Shown one piece after another: positions 35,318 to 36,051 of a DNA stretch of 36,051 nt. Below the pieces are notes generated by a model. It ran no database searches and was not told the DNA's origin. It worked only from the letters and a program-made list of their open reading frames with translations. Position 1 is the stretch's first letter, and the number at the start of each line of letters is the position of its first letter. Made by a program: the position numbers and the translations under genes. This DNA is from Chitinophaga pinensis. Lineage in GTDB: Bacteria; Bacteroidota; Bacteroidia; AKYH767-A; OLB10. The stretch spans positions 1-36,051 of the forward strand of contig CALQOD010000021.1 in assembly GCA_943332105.1 (NCBI GenBank), written 5' to 3'.

Positions 35318-36051
35318 TTATTCTACTATGTACTTTTTGTATTCATACGCAGGAATGAAACTTTGTTGCGTTCGATAATTGAGTACAGAAAAAACTAAAA
35401 ACAACGATATTAAGAATGCTTGAATAATTACGATGGTCATGCCCAAAATTATTGATGAAGCCCATCCTGGAATAGCAAGATCGGTAAACAATCTTATTCC
35501 TGCTACAATAAAAATTGCCAATAGTGCATTAACAATTAAAATAATTGAAAACAACAGTATTCTAACGGCCAACACATCGGTAAAAACTGAAATTGCACTT
35601 AACCCATGCATTACCAGATTGATAAAATTCATTTTAGATTTTCCCTTATACCGTTTCCCTCTCGAAAGTGGAACAGTATCAAAAGGCGTTTTAGAGCGAA
35701 CTATTCCAACTGAAAAATGATTCCATAGTTCACTCACATAAATAAGATTTTTAAGTCGCTTAAAAGGTATTGCACAAAAGTTTCCAAAATTAATTTGCTT
35801 CCCTGTCAAAATTTTAAAAACAGCTTTATAGAAGAAATAAAATATTTGGAACCATATTGCTTCAAACCTATTAGATCGTTTTGCAAAAACGATTTTTCCA
35901 TTTTGTTCTATTGCCGTGTCTAAAAGAACAATAATATCTTCCGGCTTATCTTCCCCATCTGCATCTATTACTACAACATATTTGCAATTATAATGATCAT
36001 TAATATAACAGAGGCCCAATACAATTGCACGCTGATGACCTACATTTTTAA
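35318..36051 (-). CDS. DPM1/GtrB-like family 2 glycosyltransferase, N-terminus outside window
   Basis: The frame runs off the window; reading into the last codons gives NVGHQRAIVLGL, typical of the region just before the catalytic DxD. VVVIDADGEDKPEDI holds the metal-binding DAD, and GRGKRYKGKSKM-like SRGKRYKGKSKMNF is the C-terminal acceptor-loop signature. Two C-terminal membrane helix regions follow (about plus 35340-35600). The family transfers a sugar from a nucleotide to polyprenyl phosphate at the inner membrane. An in-frame TTG at 36019 is not the start, because conserved sequence continues upstream. It is the first visible gene of an operon with the methyltransferase. Confidence 0.88.
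   Translation of the reverse strand, partial: KNVGHQRAIVLGLCYINDHYNCKYVVVIDADGEDKPEDIIVLLDTAIEQNGKIVFAKRSNRFEAIWFQIFYFFYKAVFKILTGKQINFGNFCAIPFKRLKNLIYVSELWNHFSVGIVRSKTPFDTVPLSRGKRYKGKSKMNFINLVMHGLSAISVFTDVLAVRILLFSIILIVNALLAIFIVAGIRLFTDLAIPGWASSIILGMTIVIIQAFLISLFLVFSVLNYRTQQSFIPAYEYKKYIVE

Noticed and set aside
35433-35720. Plus-strand open frame of 95 codons within the family 2 glycosyltransferase
   Set aside because: It mirrors the membrane-helix and acceptor-loop coding region of the real minus-strand gene and has no family signature of its own.

Overview
The window is AT-rich chromosomal DNA from a member of the Bacteroidota. Four things support this: Bacteroidota-type -7 promoter boxes (TAnnTTTG) in front of many genes, three secreted proteins with type IX secretion (T9SS) C-terminal sorting domains, a long SecA with the extra central segment usual in this phylum, and a GIN/DUF2807 lipoprotein. 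I cannot place it more finely; a Chitinophagales- or Sphingobacteriia-like lineage would fit. No tRNA, rRNA, CRISPR array, insertion sequence or phage gene was seen.

Layout. 1-2930: the end of the succinate dehydrogenase operon (sdhC tail, sdhA, sdhB) closed by a hairpin terminator. 2962-11932: an exported-protein region holding a small Kazal-type inhibitor-like protein, a 2108-residue protein with about 27 Ig-like repeats, and a LamG-like protein, all three with T9SS-type C-termini; a GT4-like glycosyltransferase sits among them. 11990-16118: minus-strand pentapeptide-repeat protein, ACP phosphodiesterase and glycine dehydrogenase GcvP, with a strong terminator between the last two. 16349-18455: three poorly known envelope genes, one of them UbiA-like. 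18488-21905: an overlapping operon of dCMP deaminase, C-terminal processing protease and a GT-C-like membrane protein. 21902-24279: a hotdog thioesterase, a GIN-domain lipoprotein and a second glycosyltransferase. 24268-28598: a minus-strand signalling operon of an NtrC-type response regulator, a hybrid histidine kinase with an Hpt domain, and a PAP2-like membrane protein. 28654-33879: an MFS exporter, an unknown 161-residue protein and SecA. 33880-34606: no intact gene, but the decayed remains of a second response-regulator receiver domain. 34607-36051: a methyltransferase and a DPM1/GtrB-like glycosyltransferase that runs off the window.

The content is mostly housekeeping and cell-envelope genes. 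I did not find a clearly new multi-gene system. The points most worth a second look are: promoter boxes lying 3-6 nt from start codons, which implies leaderless mRNAs and corrects several start sites; a terminator whose T-tract ends 5 nt before the acpH start codon; the response-regulator pseudogene; tail-to-tail genes that share a 4-nt double stop; and an 8-bp-phased CAAATT array. Translations, residue numbers and repeat counts were made by eye, and no database search was possible.
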